Of a DNA stretch of 64,000 bases, positions 17,546-26,330 are shown in pieces. The stretch covers positions 1-64,000 of the forward strand of contig DASRJL010000067.1 of the NCBI GenBank assembly GCA_035649495.1, written 5' to 3'. The notes beneath the pieces were generated by a model. It saw only the letters and a program-made list of their open reading frames with translations, did not search any database and was not told the origin of the DNA. The position numbers and the translations under genes were made by a program. This stretch comes from SG8-41 sp035649495 (lineage in GTDB: Bacteria > Pseudomonadota > Gammaproteobacteria > Burkholderiales > SG8-41). How positions within the stretch are numbered: the stretch's first letter is position 1; each line of letters starts with the position of its first letter.

Positions 17546-17568
17546 GGCCCGCTACGCGCGGGCCTTTT
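17546..17568 (+). terminator. Rho-independent terminator
   Basis: Stem GGCCCGC / GCGGGCC (17546-17552 with 17558-17564), loop of five bases, followed by TTTT. Located 24 bases after the stop of the PEP-CTERM remnant, as expected for its original transcript. Confidence 0.8.
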
Positions 17569-17926
17569 CGTTTCGGCAGGGTGCGGCAATGAAGCTTGCC
17601 AGGCGCAGCGGCAGCCGGCCAAGAGGAAACGTAGGAACTTTGAACGGATCCCCCGGAGTAGGCCGGTGCCGCTGCACCCTCTTGGTCAGCACGAGGGACC
17701 GGAAAGTTCGGCTCCCGCTGCCGGTCACCGGTTGCTAGCTGTATTGTGTCGCAAGGAGTTGATTCCCTCCCCTTCAAAGGGTGGGCATGGGTTGCTGATC
17801 GTCGAGCCCACCCCGGGAAGGGATGTTTTGCCGCTTGAGTATGTGACACGGTACTTCTGGTTGCTTGTACTTTTCATGGCGAGCCTCGATAATGGCCCCT
17901 TGAGCGGCGTGACACACTGACGGACG
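17569..17926. other. Non-coding gap
   Basis: About 360 bases between the terminator and the second nuclease gene. Frames through it have no family resemblance or ribosome sites. A GC-rich inverted pair (GGGTGGGC near 17781 with GCCCACCC near 17808) could form a hairpin. Otherwise I see nothing recognisable. Confidence 0.5.
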
Positions 17927-18562
17927 ATGGCGAGCGGCGGACATTACGCAGCGCCCGCTCTCTCCGTCCCCTTCCCCTTCTTCCGCCTTCCGGATCTCCG
18001 CACCTGCCTCGCCTGCCTGTTGTTGTGGATCGCGGCGCTCGTCGCGCCGGCTACGGCAGCAACCACCGAGCTTCACGGCCGGGTGGTCGGGGTCTCGGAT
18101 GGGGACACGATCACGGTCCTCGACTCGGCACGCGCGATGCACAAGGTGCGCCTCGCAGGCATCGATGCGCCCGAGAAGAATCAGCCATACGGCGGAGAGG
18201 CCCGCCGTCATCTCGTCGCGCTCGTATTCGGCAAGCCGGTGGTTGTGAGCTGGCACAAGCGCGACCGCTACGGCCGGCTCGTAGGCCGGGTGGGGCTCGC
18301 CGTTCCCGGCGCATGCGGCCGACCGGATTGCGCCCGCGTGGAGGACGTGGGACTCGCGCAGGTCGAATCGGGGCTTGCGTGGCACTACCGCCAGTATCAG
18401 AACGAGCAATCGCCGGAGGACAGGCGCCGCTACACGCTCGCCGAACGGGAGGCCCGCGCGAGACGGGAGGGCTTGTGGCGGGACGCGCAACCCGTGCCGC
18501 CGTGGGAGTACCGCAACGGGCATTCGACGGCCGCCGAGGCCCGGAAAGAACAAGTGATGTGA
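17927..18562 (+). CDS. Thermonuclease (SNase)-fold secreted nuclease, paralogue
   Basis: 211 residues: an N-terminal hydrophobic export segment (residues about 26-46, LACLLLWIAALVAPATAA), then the SNase fold with DGDTITVL, VRLAGIDAPEKNQPYG and KRDRYGRLVGRV carrying the catalytic Asp, Arg and Glu residues. The C-terminal motif PVPPWEYRNG parallels TPPWEWRKHE of the nuclease at 16437, so the two are paralogues facing away from each other. The last codons and stop (GTG ATG TGA) are the first word of the repeat element that follows. Confidence 0.85.
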   Translation: MASGGHYAAPALSVPFPFFRLPDLRTCLACLLLWIAALVAPATAATTELHGRVVGVSDGDTITVLDSARAMHKVRLAGIDAPEKNQPYGGEARRHLVALVFGKPVVVSWHKRDRYGRLVGRVGLAVPGACGRPDCARVEDVGLAQVESGLAWHYRQYQNEQSPEDRRRYTLAEREARARREGLWRDAQPVPPWEYRNGHSTAAEARKEQVM

Positions 18563-18648
18563 AATGGTGATGAAAGATAGTGATGGAAAATGGTGATGTA
18601 TATCACCAGTAATCATCACCCCTTCTCATCACCAGTATTCATCACTTC
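18552..18648. repeat. GGTGATGA-word inverted tandem element
   Basis: Left arm 18552-18600 with four words (GTGATG spaced 10-14 bases), right arm 18602-18648 with four reverse complements (CATCACC). Almost no loop, so a long cruciform or hairpin is possible. Both convergent genes end inside it (stops at 18560-18562 and 18642-18644). It shares GGGGTGATGATTACTGG with the element at 3067. Confidence 0.9.
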
Positions 18649-19154
18649 GCTGCGCCCGACCGCTTCGCCATCTCCTTCAACACCTGGTCGGTGATGTCCA
18701 TCCCCGGACGGATATAGGTCGCCTGCTCCAGGACCAGGTCGAACTTGCCCGCTTCGGCGACGGCCTTGACTGCGGCCCTGGCCTCGCTGGACAGCTTGCC
18801 GAGGATCTCCCTCCTGCGCCTTTCGATGTCCTCGGATAGCGCAAGTGTCATCTGGTCGGACTTTCTCATCATGCCGGTCAACGCGTTGGCCCGGCTCTGG
18901 AGCTCCGCCTGCGGCAGCTTGTCGCGCTCCTTGTCGAACCGCTCCTTGTCCGCGGTGATCTGTTTCTGGAACTCGATGATCTGCTGCTCGCGCGGCGTGA
19001 ACTCCTTCTTCATGGCTTCGAGGGCGCGCACGGACAGCGCGGATTCATTCTCGATCCGGCGCGTATCGATGTAGCCGATCCGGGTTTCCTGCGCAGCGGA
19101 CCAGGTCACCCAGAGCGCGAGCAGGCAGGCAACGAGCAGGCGGTGCGTCATCAT
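18642..19154 (-). CDS. OmpH/Skp-like periplasmic protein
   Basis: 170 residues: signal peptide (MMTHRLLVACLLALWVTWSAA), then the OmpH pattern: RIGYIDTRRIENES, a long charged coiled coil (residues about 45-130, EFTPREQQIIEFQKQI) and the C-terminal DLVLEQATYIRPGMDITDQVLKEM. Skp/OmpH chaperones hold unfolded outer-membrane proteins in a tentacled trimer. The canonical skp sits with bamA; this copy does not, so it may be a specialised paralogue. ATG overlaps the methyltransferase stop (ATGA). Confidence 0.82.
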   Translation of the reverse strand: MMTHRLLVACLLALWVTWSAAQETRIGYIDTRRIENESALSVRALEAMKKEFTPREQQIIEFQKQITADKERFDKERDKLPQAELQSRANALTGMMRKSDQMTLALSEDIERRRREILGKLSSEARAAVKAVAEAGKFDLVLEQATYIRPGMDITDQVLKEMAKRSGAAK

Positions 19155-19906
19155 GGCTTCCTGTATTTCAGCACGAATTCGTCGTTCGGCACCTTGGGCT
19201 TCGCAACCGGCTCGCTGCGCGGATCGTCCGGGTTGCGCAGAAAGCGTCCCTCCGCCACGAACTGGAAGCCGGCCGCCTCCAGCTCGCGGCGCACCACGCT
19301 CTCCTCGATGCGGTGCAGCGACTTGGTGACCGACGCGCCGTCTCCCGGGCGCGCGGAATGATCGGCGAGCACGAGGATACCGCCCGGCTTCAGCGCCTCG
19401 TACATGCGCCGGTTCATCTGCGGGCGGTCCACGCCGAGGTGAACGGTGTCGTGGTAGAAGAAAAAGAACGTGATCAGATCCAGTCCCGCCACGTCCGGCG
19501 GCAGCGGGTCCTCGAAGGGACGCTCCACACGCACGGCGTTCTTCATCGCGGGGCTCTTCGCGCGCGCCTCGTAGGCCTTGATCGCGCCGGGAAACATGCC
19601 GGCCGGGCTCTGCGAGTACACGGTTCCTCCCGGAGCGACGATGCGCGCCAGCATCTCGGTGCTGTAGCCGCCGCCCGCTCCCATGTCGAGCACCTTCATG
19701 CCGGGACGTGCACCCGTGAACCCGAATAGCTCGACGGGCTTGCGGCGCTGGTCGTTCAACCGGTCGGCCTCGCTGCGATCCGGGGCGGCGACGATCGCGG
19801 CATAGTCGGGGAGCGGCGCTCCCGGACCGCCCGCGCAGCCGGCCACAAGAGCGGCGAGCACGAACGCCGTCCACACACCCGCGTACGAATCTCGCCACAA
19901 GCTCAT
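19151..19906 (-). CDS. Exported SAM-dependent methyltransferase-like lipoprotein
   Basis: 251 residues. The N-terminus is a lipoprotein signal (VLAALVAGC, lipid Cys near residue 24). The body is a class I methyltransferase of the COG4798 type: VLDMGAGGGYSTE is the SAM-binding loop and LVLADHSARPGDG follows. Such predicted methyltransferases with export signals are known but unexplained, since SAM is cytoplasmic. The gene overlaps ompH by ATGA and likely belongs to its operon. Confidence 0.75.
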   Translation of the reverse strand: MSLWRDSYAGVWTAFVLAALVAGCAGGPGAPLPDYAAIVAAPDRSEADRLNDQRRKPVELFGFTGARPGMKVLDMGAGGGYSTEMLARIVAPGGTVYSQSPAGMFPGAIKAYEARAKSPAMKNAVRVERPFEDPLPPDVAGLDLITFFFFYHDTVHLGVDRPQMNRRMYEALKPGGILVLADHSARPGDGASVTKSLHRIEESVVRRELEAAGFQFVAEGRFLRNPDDPRSEPVAKPKVPNDEFVLKYRKP

Positions 19907-19959
19907 CAGGGACCGCCTCGAAGTTGGAACAGCTTCTAGTATATACGGCCTGCGCCGTC

Positions 19960-21075
19960 CTACATCGCCGGGCCGGCGGACCGGTTGTCGGGAGGCACCG
20001 GCTTGAACTTCTGCACTCTGCGGCCCCAATCGGTTTCTGCGACGTAGATGTTGCCCCTCGAGTCCACCGCCAGGGTGTGTCCGTGCGTGAAATTGCCGAG
20101 CTGGTGTCCCGGCCGGCCGAAGGACGAAAGGATTTTCCCGCTCTCGTGATCGAGGACGTGCACCTGCTCGTTACGGCCGTTCATCACGTAGAGGAATTTC
20201 TGCTGCGGGTCGCGCGAGAAATCCACCCACCACGCCGTGCCGCGCGGGTCGGGCAGCTCCTTCGTGCCCGTCCTGATCCAGATGTTCCGCTTGAACCCGC
20301 CCATCTTGTCGTACACCTGGATCCGGTCGCCCTGCCGGTCGCACACGTAGATCAGCCCGGCCTTGCTCATCGCGATGCAATGCACGACCTGCGCGAACAC
20401 GGCGGGCTCGCCGCTCTGTGTCTCCTCTTTCGTCGCCTGCCGTCCCCACTGCCGGAGGAACTTGCCGTTGCGGTCGAAAACGGCGACGCGGCGGTTGCCG
20501 TAGCCGTCGGCGACGTACACGTCCCCGTTGCCGGGATCCACGACGACGGCGGCGGGGTTGAAGAATCCGGTCTGGCTTGCGTTCAGGCGCTTGCCTTTCG
20601 CGGTTCCGTCGGCGGTGTCGAACTTGCCGCGCGTACCGATCTGAAGCAGGAGCTTCCCGTCGGGCGTGTACTTCTGGATGACGGCGTCGCCGTTGCCCGT
20701 CAGCCAGATGTTGTTTTCATGATCGGCGTAACAGCCGTGAACGACCCCGATGTGCTTGTCCCAGTCCCCGTCCCAGGAGGCGGTCAGATTGCCGGCCAGG
20801 TCGAAAATGAGCACCGAGGGCGCGCGCTGCGAGGTTTCCTCCTCCTCCCGGGTGATGTCGCGGCGGTTGGCCACGATGATGCGGTCGTTGGAATCGACGC
20901 ACACACTGCCGAGCCTGCCGGCGATCCAGCCCTCCGGCAGGGGCTTCGGCCACCACGGATCGGTTTCGAACCGCGGCGGGTTGTCGACGGTGTAAACCGG
21001 CGCCGTCGAACATCCGAATGCCACCACCAGCGCGGCGCACGCGGCGGCCGCGATCGACGTTCTCGTTTTCCTCAT
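19960..21075 (-). CDS. NHL-repeat beta-propeller lipoprotein
   Basis: 371 residues: lipoprotein signal (AALVVAFGC), then six-blade NHL-type repeats (VCVDSNDRIIVANRR, DVYVADGYGNRRVAVFD, IYVCDRQGDRIQVYD, HTLAVDSRGNIYVAETD). The fold resembles the lyase domain of peptidyl-alpha-hydroxyglycine alpha-amidating lyase, but bacterial members have unknown substrates. A GGGAGAA ribosome site precedes the ATG at 21075. The amidohydrolase gene upstream ends 16 bases before it, so these are probably one transcript. Confidence 0.82.
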   Translation of the reverse strand: MRKTRTSIAAAACAALVVAFGCSTAPVYTVDNPPRFETDPWWPKPLPEGWIAGRLGSVCVDSNDRIIVANRRDITREEEETSQRAPSVLIFDLAGNLTASWDGDWDKHIGVVHGCYADHENNIWLTGNGDAVIQKYTPDGKLLLQIGTRGKFDTADGTAKGKRLNASQTGFFNPAAVVVDPGNGDVYVADGYGNRRVAVFDRNGKFLRQWGRQATKEETQSGEPAVFAQVVHCIAMSKAGLIYVCDRQGDRIQVYDKMGGFKRNIWIRTGTKELPDPRGTAWWVDFSRDPQQKFLYVMNGRNEQVHVLDHESGKILSSFGRPGHQLGNFTHGHTLAVDSRGNIYVAETDWGRRVQKFKPVPPDNRSAGPAM

Positions 21076-21091
21076 GGTCTTCTCCCTGCCC

Positions 21092-22336
21092 TTATTCGAA
21101 TTTCCGTCCGCCGAGATAGACGGCATGCAGTGCCCGCATGTTGGTGATGTCATCGAGCGGGTTCCTGTCCAGCACCAGCAGATCCGCGGCCTTGCCTTTG
21201 GCGAGCGTGCCGAAGTCCCGGTCCAGGCCGAGCGCCTCCGACGAGCCCTTCGAAAAGGACTGGATCACCTGCATGGGCGTCAGTCCCGCCTTGATCATCA
21301 GCTCCATCTGGCGGTGCTCGAAGTAGCCCTGGATGAAAAAGCGGGTGAGCGCCCCGCCGCTGTCCGTCCCGAACGCGATGCGCACGCCGCCGTCAGCGAG
21401 CTTCTTGATGTTGATCTGGTCGATCTCGATGGCCCGCCGGTAGCGGGCGAGGTTCGGATCGTTCGCCTGTTCCGCGCGCTTCTCGGTCTTGATCGTCGCG
21501 ACATGCTCCGGCGGGACGCCCTTGCGGAAGAACGGCTCGTCCACCCAGGCCGGCGCCTGCCCGTAGGCGAACATGGCCTCCTCGCGGATGAGCGTGGAGA
21601 TGACCGATACGTTGCGGCGCTTGAGGACCTCGATGAACTCCGCATCGACTTCCCGGTCGCGGATGTTGTGCGCGAGAACGTTGGCGCCCTGGCTCACGAC
21701 GCGCTGCGCGTCGACGTACTCGTAGACGTGGGCGAGGGTGATCTTGCCGTGCTTGTGCGCCTGCTCGAGGACGGCGGCGGTGAACTCGGGTGTCAGCTTG
21801 GCGCGCGTGCCGTTCAGGCCATCGACCCAGATCTTGACGATATCGGCGACGGGGGCGATCTCGTCGACCCGCGCCCGGGCCTGCTCCGGAGTCGCGACCT
21901 CGGGATCCGGCCAGAAGCGGTACTTGACGGTCAGCACCCGCGCGCCGCGCAGATTGCCGCGCTTCTGCTCTTCCCGCACCTGCACGACCTCGTCGGGGTC
22001 GGTCGCCATGCTGGTGGTCGTGGTGACCCCGTAGAGCGCGTACTGGCGCAGCTGCGGAACGGGATTCGCACCGACGTGGCCGTGCGCGTTGATGATGCCC
22101 GGAACGACGAACTTGCCGCTCATGTCCGTCACCGCTGCGCCGGAAGGTATCGGGGTCGTGGCAGCTGGTCCCATATCCCGGATGCGCCCGTTCTCCATGA
22201 CGACGGTGACGTCGTTGCGGGGCGGCGCGCCGGTCCCGTCTATGACGGTCACGTGCGTGAGCGCGGTAACCTGCGCCGCGGCGGCGCCGGCGAACAGCAG
22301 CGTTCCAGCCGCGATGGCGACGAAAGTCTTGATCAT
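21092..22336 (-). CDS. Exported metal-dependent amidohydrolase
   Basis: 414 residues with signal peptide (MIKTFVAIAAGTLLFAGAAAA). Amidohydrolase TIM-barrel metal ligands: HxH in INAHGHVG, the bridging Lys in VKIWVDG, His in LAHVYEY and LAHNIRD, Asp in FGTDSGG. Ends with the beta-sandwich segment GKAADLLVLDRNPLDDI. It hydrolyses C-N bonds of small amides or cyclic ureides; close relatives include imidazolonepropionase-like and prolidase-type enzymes. With the downstream NHL lipoprotein it may form an envelope-located catabolic pair. Confidence 0.85.
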   Translation of the reverse strand: MIKTFVAIAAGTLLFAGAAAAQVTALTHVTVIDGTGAPPRNDVTVVMENGRIRDMGPAATTPIPSGAAVTDMSGKFVVPGIINAHGHVGANPVPQLRQYALYGVTTTTSMATDPDEVVQVREEQKRGNLRGARVLTVKYRFWPDPEVATPEQARARVDEIAPVADIVKIWVDGLNGTRAKLTPEFTAAVLEQAHKHGKITLAHVYEYVDAQRVVSQGANVLAHNIRDREVDAEFIEVLKRRNVSVISTLIREEAMFAYGQAPAWVDEPFFRKGVPPEHVATIKTEKRAEQANDPNLARYRRAIEIDQINIKKLADGGVRIAFGTDSGGALTRFFIQGYFEHRQMELMIKAGLTPMQVIQSFSKGSSEALGLDRDFGTLAKGKAADLLVLDRNPLDDITNMRALHAVYLGGRKFE

Positions 22337-22490
22337 GATTCTCCCCGAATCGGTCCGGCTCTCCCGGCCGGGCGCAGCTGCGCGGGGATTATCTTATCCC
22401 CGTTCGCTCGCCTTGACGCGGCGTCTCCGCACGCCGACCATCGTAACCGGCTACGGATTTCATCCATTCGCGGTTTTCCCGGGAGTCCAC

Positions 22491-23648
22491 ATGTTCTACA
22501 ACGGCAACTGGATCCACAGCTTTCCCGAGCAGTACATATGGTCGAACGCCACGCTGGTCACGAAGGGCATGGCGCCCTACGGCGCCGTCGCGCTCGGGGA
22601 AATCGACTGGGTCGTGCAGCGCCTGCACGAGCGCATCAAGGAGCCTGAAGCGTGGTGGGAAGAATGGTGCGCGGTCGCCGAACGTGTCGAGCGCGCGGGC
22701 GACAAGGCCGCGGCGGAAGGGCGCAGCGCGACCGCGGGGAATTTCTATCTGCGGGCCGGCAACTACTACTACACCGGCGAGCGCATGGTGCCGCCCGGGG
22801 AACAGAAGCTGGGCATCTACCGCAAGGCGCTGCGCTGCTACCAGGAAGGGCTCAAGCGGCGCAATCCCAATCTCGAGGTCGTGGATGTCCCGTACGACGG
22901 CACGGCGCTGCCCGCATACTTCCTCAAGTCTCCCGCGGCGAAGGGGCCGGCGCCCACCGTCGTCCTGTTCGACGGCCTGGACAACTGCAAGGAGATGAGC
23001 GTGCTCTTCGCCGGCATCGAGCTGGCGTACCGCGGATTCCACACGCTCGCCATCGACGGTCCCGGGCAGGGCGAGGCGCTGCGCCTGCGGCGGTTGCCTT
23101 CGCGCTACGACTACGAGGTGGCGGGCACCGCGGCTTACGAATACGTGGCAAAGCGTGCGGACGTCGATCCGAAGCGCGTCGCGATCATGGCCTACAGCGC
23201 GGGCGGCTACTATGCGCCGCGTGCCGTCGCATTCGAGCAGCGCTACGCGGCGTGCGTCGCATGGGGCCCGCACTTCGACTATCACGCGGTCTGGCAGAAG
23301 CGCTGGGAGGCGATGAAAAAAGACCAGACCAGCGTCGCCTCGTCGCATTTCCAGCTGCCGTGGGTGCTGGGCGTCGAGGACATGGAAACGGCAATGGAGA
23401 AGCTGAAGAAGTTCACGCTCGCCGGCGTCGCCGAGCGCATTCAGTGCCCCATGCTGATCTGCTGGGGCACGCAGGACAAGCTGACCCCGCGCTCGGTCGC
23501 CGATCAGCTCTACGCCGCCGTCGGCTCGAAGGACAAGACGCTGAAGATCTTCGACGAGGATGAAGGCGGCGCGGAGCACTGCCAGGTCGATAACCGGCAG
23601 GTCGGCACCGACTACATCGCAGACTGGCTTACCGCGCGTCTCATGTGA
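22491..23648 (+). CDS. Alpha/beta hydrolase, dihydroxypseudooxynicotine-hydrolase-like
   Basis: 385 residues with the same plan as the protein at 10532: helical N-terminal region with ATAGNFYLRAGNYYYTGER, then the core with nucleophile Ser236 (AYSAGGYY), Asp in TQDKLTP and His in GGAEHCQVDN. The match to 2,6-dihydroxypseudooxynicotine hydrolase is clear at family level; nicotine genes are absent, so the substrate is unknown. Start at 22491 follows a GGGAG ribosome site. Convergent with the GNAT operon. Confidence 0.8.
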   Translation: MFYNGNWIHSFPEQYIWSNATLVTKGMAPYGAVALGEIDWVVQRLHERIKEPEAWWEEWCAVAERVERAGDKAAAEGRSATAGNFYLRAGNYYYTGERMVPPGEQKLGIYRKALRCYQEGLKRRNPNLEVVDVPYDGTALPAYFLKSPAAKGPAPTVVLFDGLDNCKEMSVLFAGIELAYRGFHTLAIDGPGQGEALRLRRLPSRYDYEVAGTAAYEYVAKRADVDPKRVAIMAYSAGGYYAPRAVAFEQRYAACVAWGPHFDYHAVWQKRWEAMKKDQTSVASSHFQLPWVLGVEDMETAMEKLKKFTLAGVAERIQCPMLICWGTQDKLTPRSVADQLYAAVGSKDKTLKIFDEDEGGAEHCQVDNRQVGTDYIADWLTARLM

Positions 23649-23668
23649 CGCGCGACGCCAGTCTGCTC

Positions 23669-23757
23669 GAAGGATGAAGGCGGAAGGATGAAGGATGACC
23701 CGCTTAGAGTCGATTTGAAAAACCAGGTCATCCGTCCACGTTCATCCTTCATCCTTG
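23669..23757. repeat. AAGGATGAAGG-word inverted element
   Basis: Left arm 23669-23700 with three AAGGATGAA words, loop of 24 bases, right arm 23725-23757 with the reverse complement (TTCATCCTTCATCCTTG). Between convergent genes. Same class as 33898-33992. Confidence 0.85.
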
Positions 23758-23760
23758 CCG

Positions 23761-24195
23761 TCAGAGCCGCTTGACGTAGAAGTAGCGAGTCGCGCCCTTT
23801 GGAGATCCGCTTATCCTTCCGCAGCGGCGGAACCCCAGCTTCTCGTAGAAACCCGGCGCCTGGAAGGAATAGGTGCTGAGATGGATCAACCGGCTGCCGC
23901 GCCGGCGCGCGCGGCGCTCGGCCTCCTGGATCAGCTCTCGGCCGAGTCCCTGCCGGCGCGCCCGCTCGGAAAGCCAGAGCAGCTCGACGTAGGTCTCCGT
24001 CCAGTACGATTGGAGAATCACGCCGCCGACTATCGTGCCCCTCTTGCCGCGGGCGGTGAGAACGATGCGCGAGTAGTGGAATGGCCCCGCTGTCTCCTGA
24101 TTGAACCGGCTCAATCCGCGCCATAATTGCCGCGCCACCTTGGGGGCGTTCTTGCCTTGCGCAACCACTCGCGTCTTGCCGGCGGCGGATTTCAC
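23761..24195 (-). CDS. GNAT-family N-acetyltransferase
   Basis: 144 residues. The acetyl-CoA loop RRQGLGRELI follows a beta-bulge strand (TYVELLWLSERA), and FYEKLGFRRCGR is the usual C-terminal hairpin. Acceptor unknown. The ATG overlaps the stop of the HAD gene upstream (ATGA), so it is translated in a three-gene operon GNAT-HAD-GNAT. Confidence 0.85.
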   Translation of the reverse strand: MKSAAGKTRVVAQGKNAPKVARQLWRGLSRFNQETAGPFHYSRIVLTARGKRGTIVGGVILQSYWTETYVELLWLSERARRQGLGRELIQEAERRARRRGSRLIHLSTYSFQAPGFYEKLGFRRCGRISGSPKGATRYFYVKRL

Positions 24196-24869
24196 CGTGG
24201 AACCCAGCCTGGGAACGGATAGGACGCCACATCGCTCAGGCTGCGGAGCACGATGTGACCGAGCGCCAGCAAGTCAGTCGAAGGCTGGACCAGATCCGGG
24301 ATCTGCACCACGGTCATTCCCGCGCCGAGAGCCGCGCGCACTCCGTTTTCGGAGTCTTCCAATGCAAGGCACGCTTCTGCCCGCGCATTCAGGATTTCGG
24401 CGGCCCTCAGGTAGATATCCGGCGCAGGTTTGCCGTTCTGGACCTGATCGCCTCCGACGACCGCTTGAAACCGGGCGAGGATACCGCTTTTCCTGAGCTT
24501 CTCCTGCGCTCTCGCCGTCCGCGTTGAGGTGGCGACCGCGGCTGGAATGCGCAGTGCCGCGATGCGCTCAACGAGTTCCGCCGCCCCCTCTTTCATCGGA
24601 ATCGGACCGCGGGATATGCGGTCGGCGTACTTGCCGTCCCAGACCTGCTCGAAAACCAGGTGATCCACCTGACCCTGCAGCCCTGCCTTGAGCACTTCGC
24701 GGGCAATCGCCTGATTGGTTCCTATGCACCGGATGAAAAGATGCTCCTGCCCGCAGACGCCCATCTGGTCGCACGTTTCGAGAAACACCGACAAGGCGAT
24801 CCTCTCCGTGTCCAGCAGGAGTCCGTCCATATCGAAAACGATGGCTTCGAACTGCCTCAGGTGTTTCAC
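24192..24869 (-). CDS. HAD-family hydrolase (beta-phosphoglucomutase-like)
   Basis: 225 residues. Motif I FDMDGLLLDTE (nucleophile Asp13, acid Asp15), motif II TST in AVATSTRTA, motif III Lys in NGKPAPDIYL and motif IV EDSENG. The cap domain type and LLDTE are those of beta-phosphoglucomutase-like phosphatases, acting on sugar phosphates or similar. GTG start overlaps the preceding stop (GTGA) and its own stop overlaps the next ATG, an unusually tight three-gene coupling. Confidence 0.88.
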   Translation of the reverse strand: MKHLRQFEAIVFDMDGLLLDTERIALSVFLETCDQMGVCGQEHLFIRCIGTNQAIAREVLKAGLQGQVDHLVFEQVWDGKYADRISRGPIPMKEGAAELVERIAALRIPAAVATSTRTARAQEKLRKSGILARFQAVVGGDQVQNGKPAPDIYLRAAEILNARAEACLALEDSENGVRAALGAGMTVVQIPDLVQPSTDLLALGHIVLRSLSDVASYPFPGWVPR

Positions 24870-25333
24870 AACGCTTTTCGCATGTAGACACGGTCGTAGC
24901 CGAGCTCGGTTCTGCGTCCTGTTTCGACGAAGCGCCGAGCGGTGTACAGGGCGATGTTCTCCGTCATGGTCTCGTGAGTATAGAGATCCAGCCAGGCACA
25001 GCCCTGCTTCCGGGATTCGGACTCCGCGAAGTCGAGTAATCGACGGCCCAACCCCCTGCCCTGGTGCACGGGATGAACGGCAATATTGTCGAGAAGCATG
25101 CCGGAATCCTTTCGCATCAGAACGAGGACACCGACGACCTCGCCATCTGTTTCCGCGACAAAAGCCATGTGCTGCCGCACGACCTCCGCATAGTCGTCGA
25201 GCATCGGTCCCGGCAGCTTGCCCATTCTCTGAACGTAGTGCCGATAGGCCGCGTCGACGCAGCGCTTCATTACTGCCGCGTCGGAGGCTCGCGCTTTCCG
25301 AATTACCGGGCAGGCATCCATCGGGTCCAGCAT
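24866..25333 (-). CDS. GNAT-family N-acetyltransferase
   Basis: 155 residues; core strand MLLDNIAVHPVHQ and the acetyl-CoA loop QGRGLGRRLLDFAE, with AWLDLYTHETM and YTARRFVETGRR downstream. Start at 25333 (MLDPMDAC) is chosen because upstream codons lack family similarity; 25321 is possible. First gene of the GNAT-HAD-GNAT operon. Substrate unknown. Confidence 0.82.
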   Translation of the reverse strand: MLDPMDACPVIRKARASDAAVMKRCVDAAYRHYVQRMGKLPGPMLDDYAEVVRQHMAFVAETDGEVVGVLVLMRKDSGMLLDNIAVHPVHQGRGLGRRLLDFAESESRKQGCAWLDLYTHETMTENIALYTARRFVETGRRTELGYDRVYMRKAL

Positions 25334-25419
25334 ATATCCGGCGCTTGCCGGTTTCAATCGACCGCGCAGGCAACAGACCCAAGACTGAATACTCAAGACG
25401 AAGAGCGTAGTGCGCCGGC

Positions 25420-25878
25420 TCACCTGATGGCGAATACTTCGGTCACCATGCCGGCGGATGTGCGCCTGCCGACACCTACGGCAAGCAGCCGATTCAGCCA
25501 GCGGTAGCGGTCGGCGCCGGTCTCGAAAGTGATTGCGGTACGAAAGTAATATTCGGACGGATCGGCCTCGCCTCCGGCTCGTATGCGCTCGCGCAATTCC
25601 GGGGAGATATCGAATATCCCGCCGCAGGTGACGTAAATGAGCTCCCCGTCGTCAGTTCGCAGTACGAACCGGATATCGAGTGCTGCAATGCCGTCCGCGC
25701 GCTGCAAGACCCAATCGCCGCCGCCCGGCAGCAGATCGCCCCGGAGCCTGGCCCCGGAAAAGGTTCCTCGCTTTGCGTAGAGGATGCGACGCGTGCCGAC
25801 GGGGCCCTCCAGGACGACCAGTGGATCGTCAAGATCCGCGCTCATCCGCATCAGGTACTCGGATTGAAGTACGGGCAT
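25420..25878 (-). CDS. DUF3237-family protein
   Basis: 152 residues matching the DUF3237 beta-barrel: GTRRILYAKRGTFSGARLRG, LLPGGGDWVLQRADG and the EYYFRTAITFETG strand. Function unknown; the family often accompanies aromatic or lactone catabolism. Start at 25878 has GGAG at the right distance. Separate from the GNAT operon by 86 bases. Confidence 0.78.
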   Translation of the reverse strand: MPVLQSEYLMRMSADLDDPLVVLEGPVGTRRILYAKRGTFSGARLRGDLLPGGGDWVLQRADGIAALDIRFVLRTDDGELIYVTCGGIFDISPELRERIRAGGEADPSEYYFRTAITFETGADRYRWLNRLLAVGVGRRTSAGMVTEVFAIR

Positions 25879-25926
25879 CGCGATACTCCGTGCCGATTTC
25901 TGCAATCCGTACGAACGCGTTCGAAA

Positions 25927-26319
25927 TCAACCTCGCGTCACATCACCGGAGACACAAACCCAGCGTCCGCGCTGGCGCACCCACACATCCGTATAGCGCC
26001 CGGCGGCAGCCTGCCCATCGGGCCTGGTGTACGTCGTCCGGCCGTGGATGATCGCGGCATCGCCGAGGATTCTGATGCGCACGTCTTCGACGTCGAGATT
26101 CGCCACCGGGCACGGCGGGGCGATCTGGCGCAGGAATGCCGCGCGCTCTACCAATGTGCCGTCTGCGTTGCTGTTCAGGAAATCCTCCGCCAGATTCCGA
26201 TCGAACCAGCCGACATCCGACGTCCTCACGGAGCGGATGAAGCCCTGGTTGAGTTCCTGCAGCACCCCGTGATCGGCAGTGGCGGGATAGCCTTGCCCGC
26301 GAGCAGCGTCTTGCATCAT
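25927..26319 (-). CDS. SnoaL/NTF2-like protein
   Basis: 130 residues with the cone-shaped NTF2/SnoaL fold: first helix LNQGFIRSVRTSDVGWFDRNL, then AEDFLNSNADGTLV, and strands ending GRYTDVWVRQRGRWVCVSGD. Members act as polyketide cyclases, isomerases or ligand binders. It is a tandem paralogue of the next gene upstream (26331), sharing the AEDF and GRYTDV segments. AAGGAGA ribosome site before the ATG. Confidence 0.8.
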   Translation of the reverse strand: MMQDAARGQGYPATADHGVLQELNQGFIRSVRTSDVGWFDRNLAEDFLNSNADGTLVERAAFLRQIAPPCPVANLDVEDVRIRILGDAAIIHGRTTYTRPDGQAAAGRYTDVWVRQRGRWVCVSGDVTRG

Positions 26320-26330
26320 TGTGGTCTCCT

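Noticed and set aside
18642..19898. One long frame that would fuse OmpH with upstream sequence
   Set aside because: The upstream part overlaps the methyltransferase antiparallel in another frame; OmpH has its own signal peptide and ATGA-coupled start.
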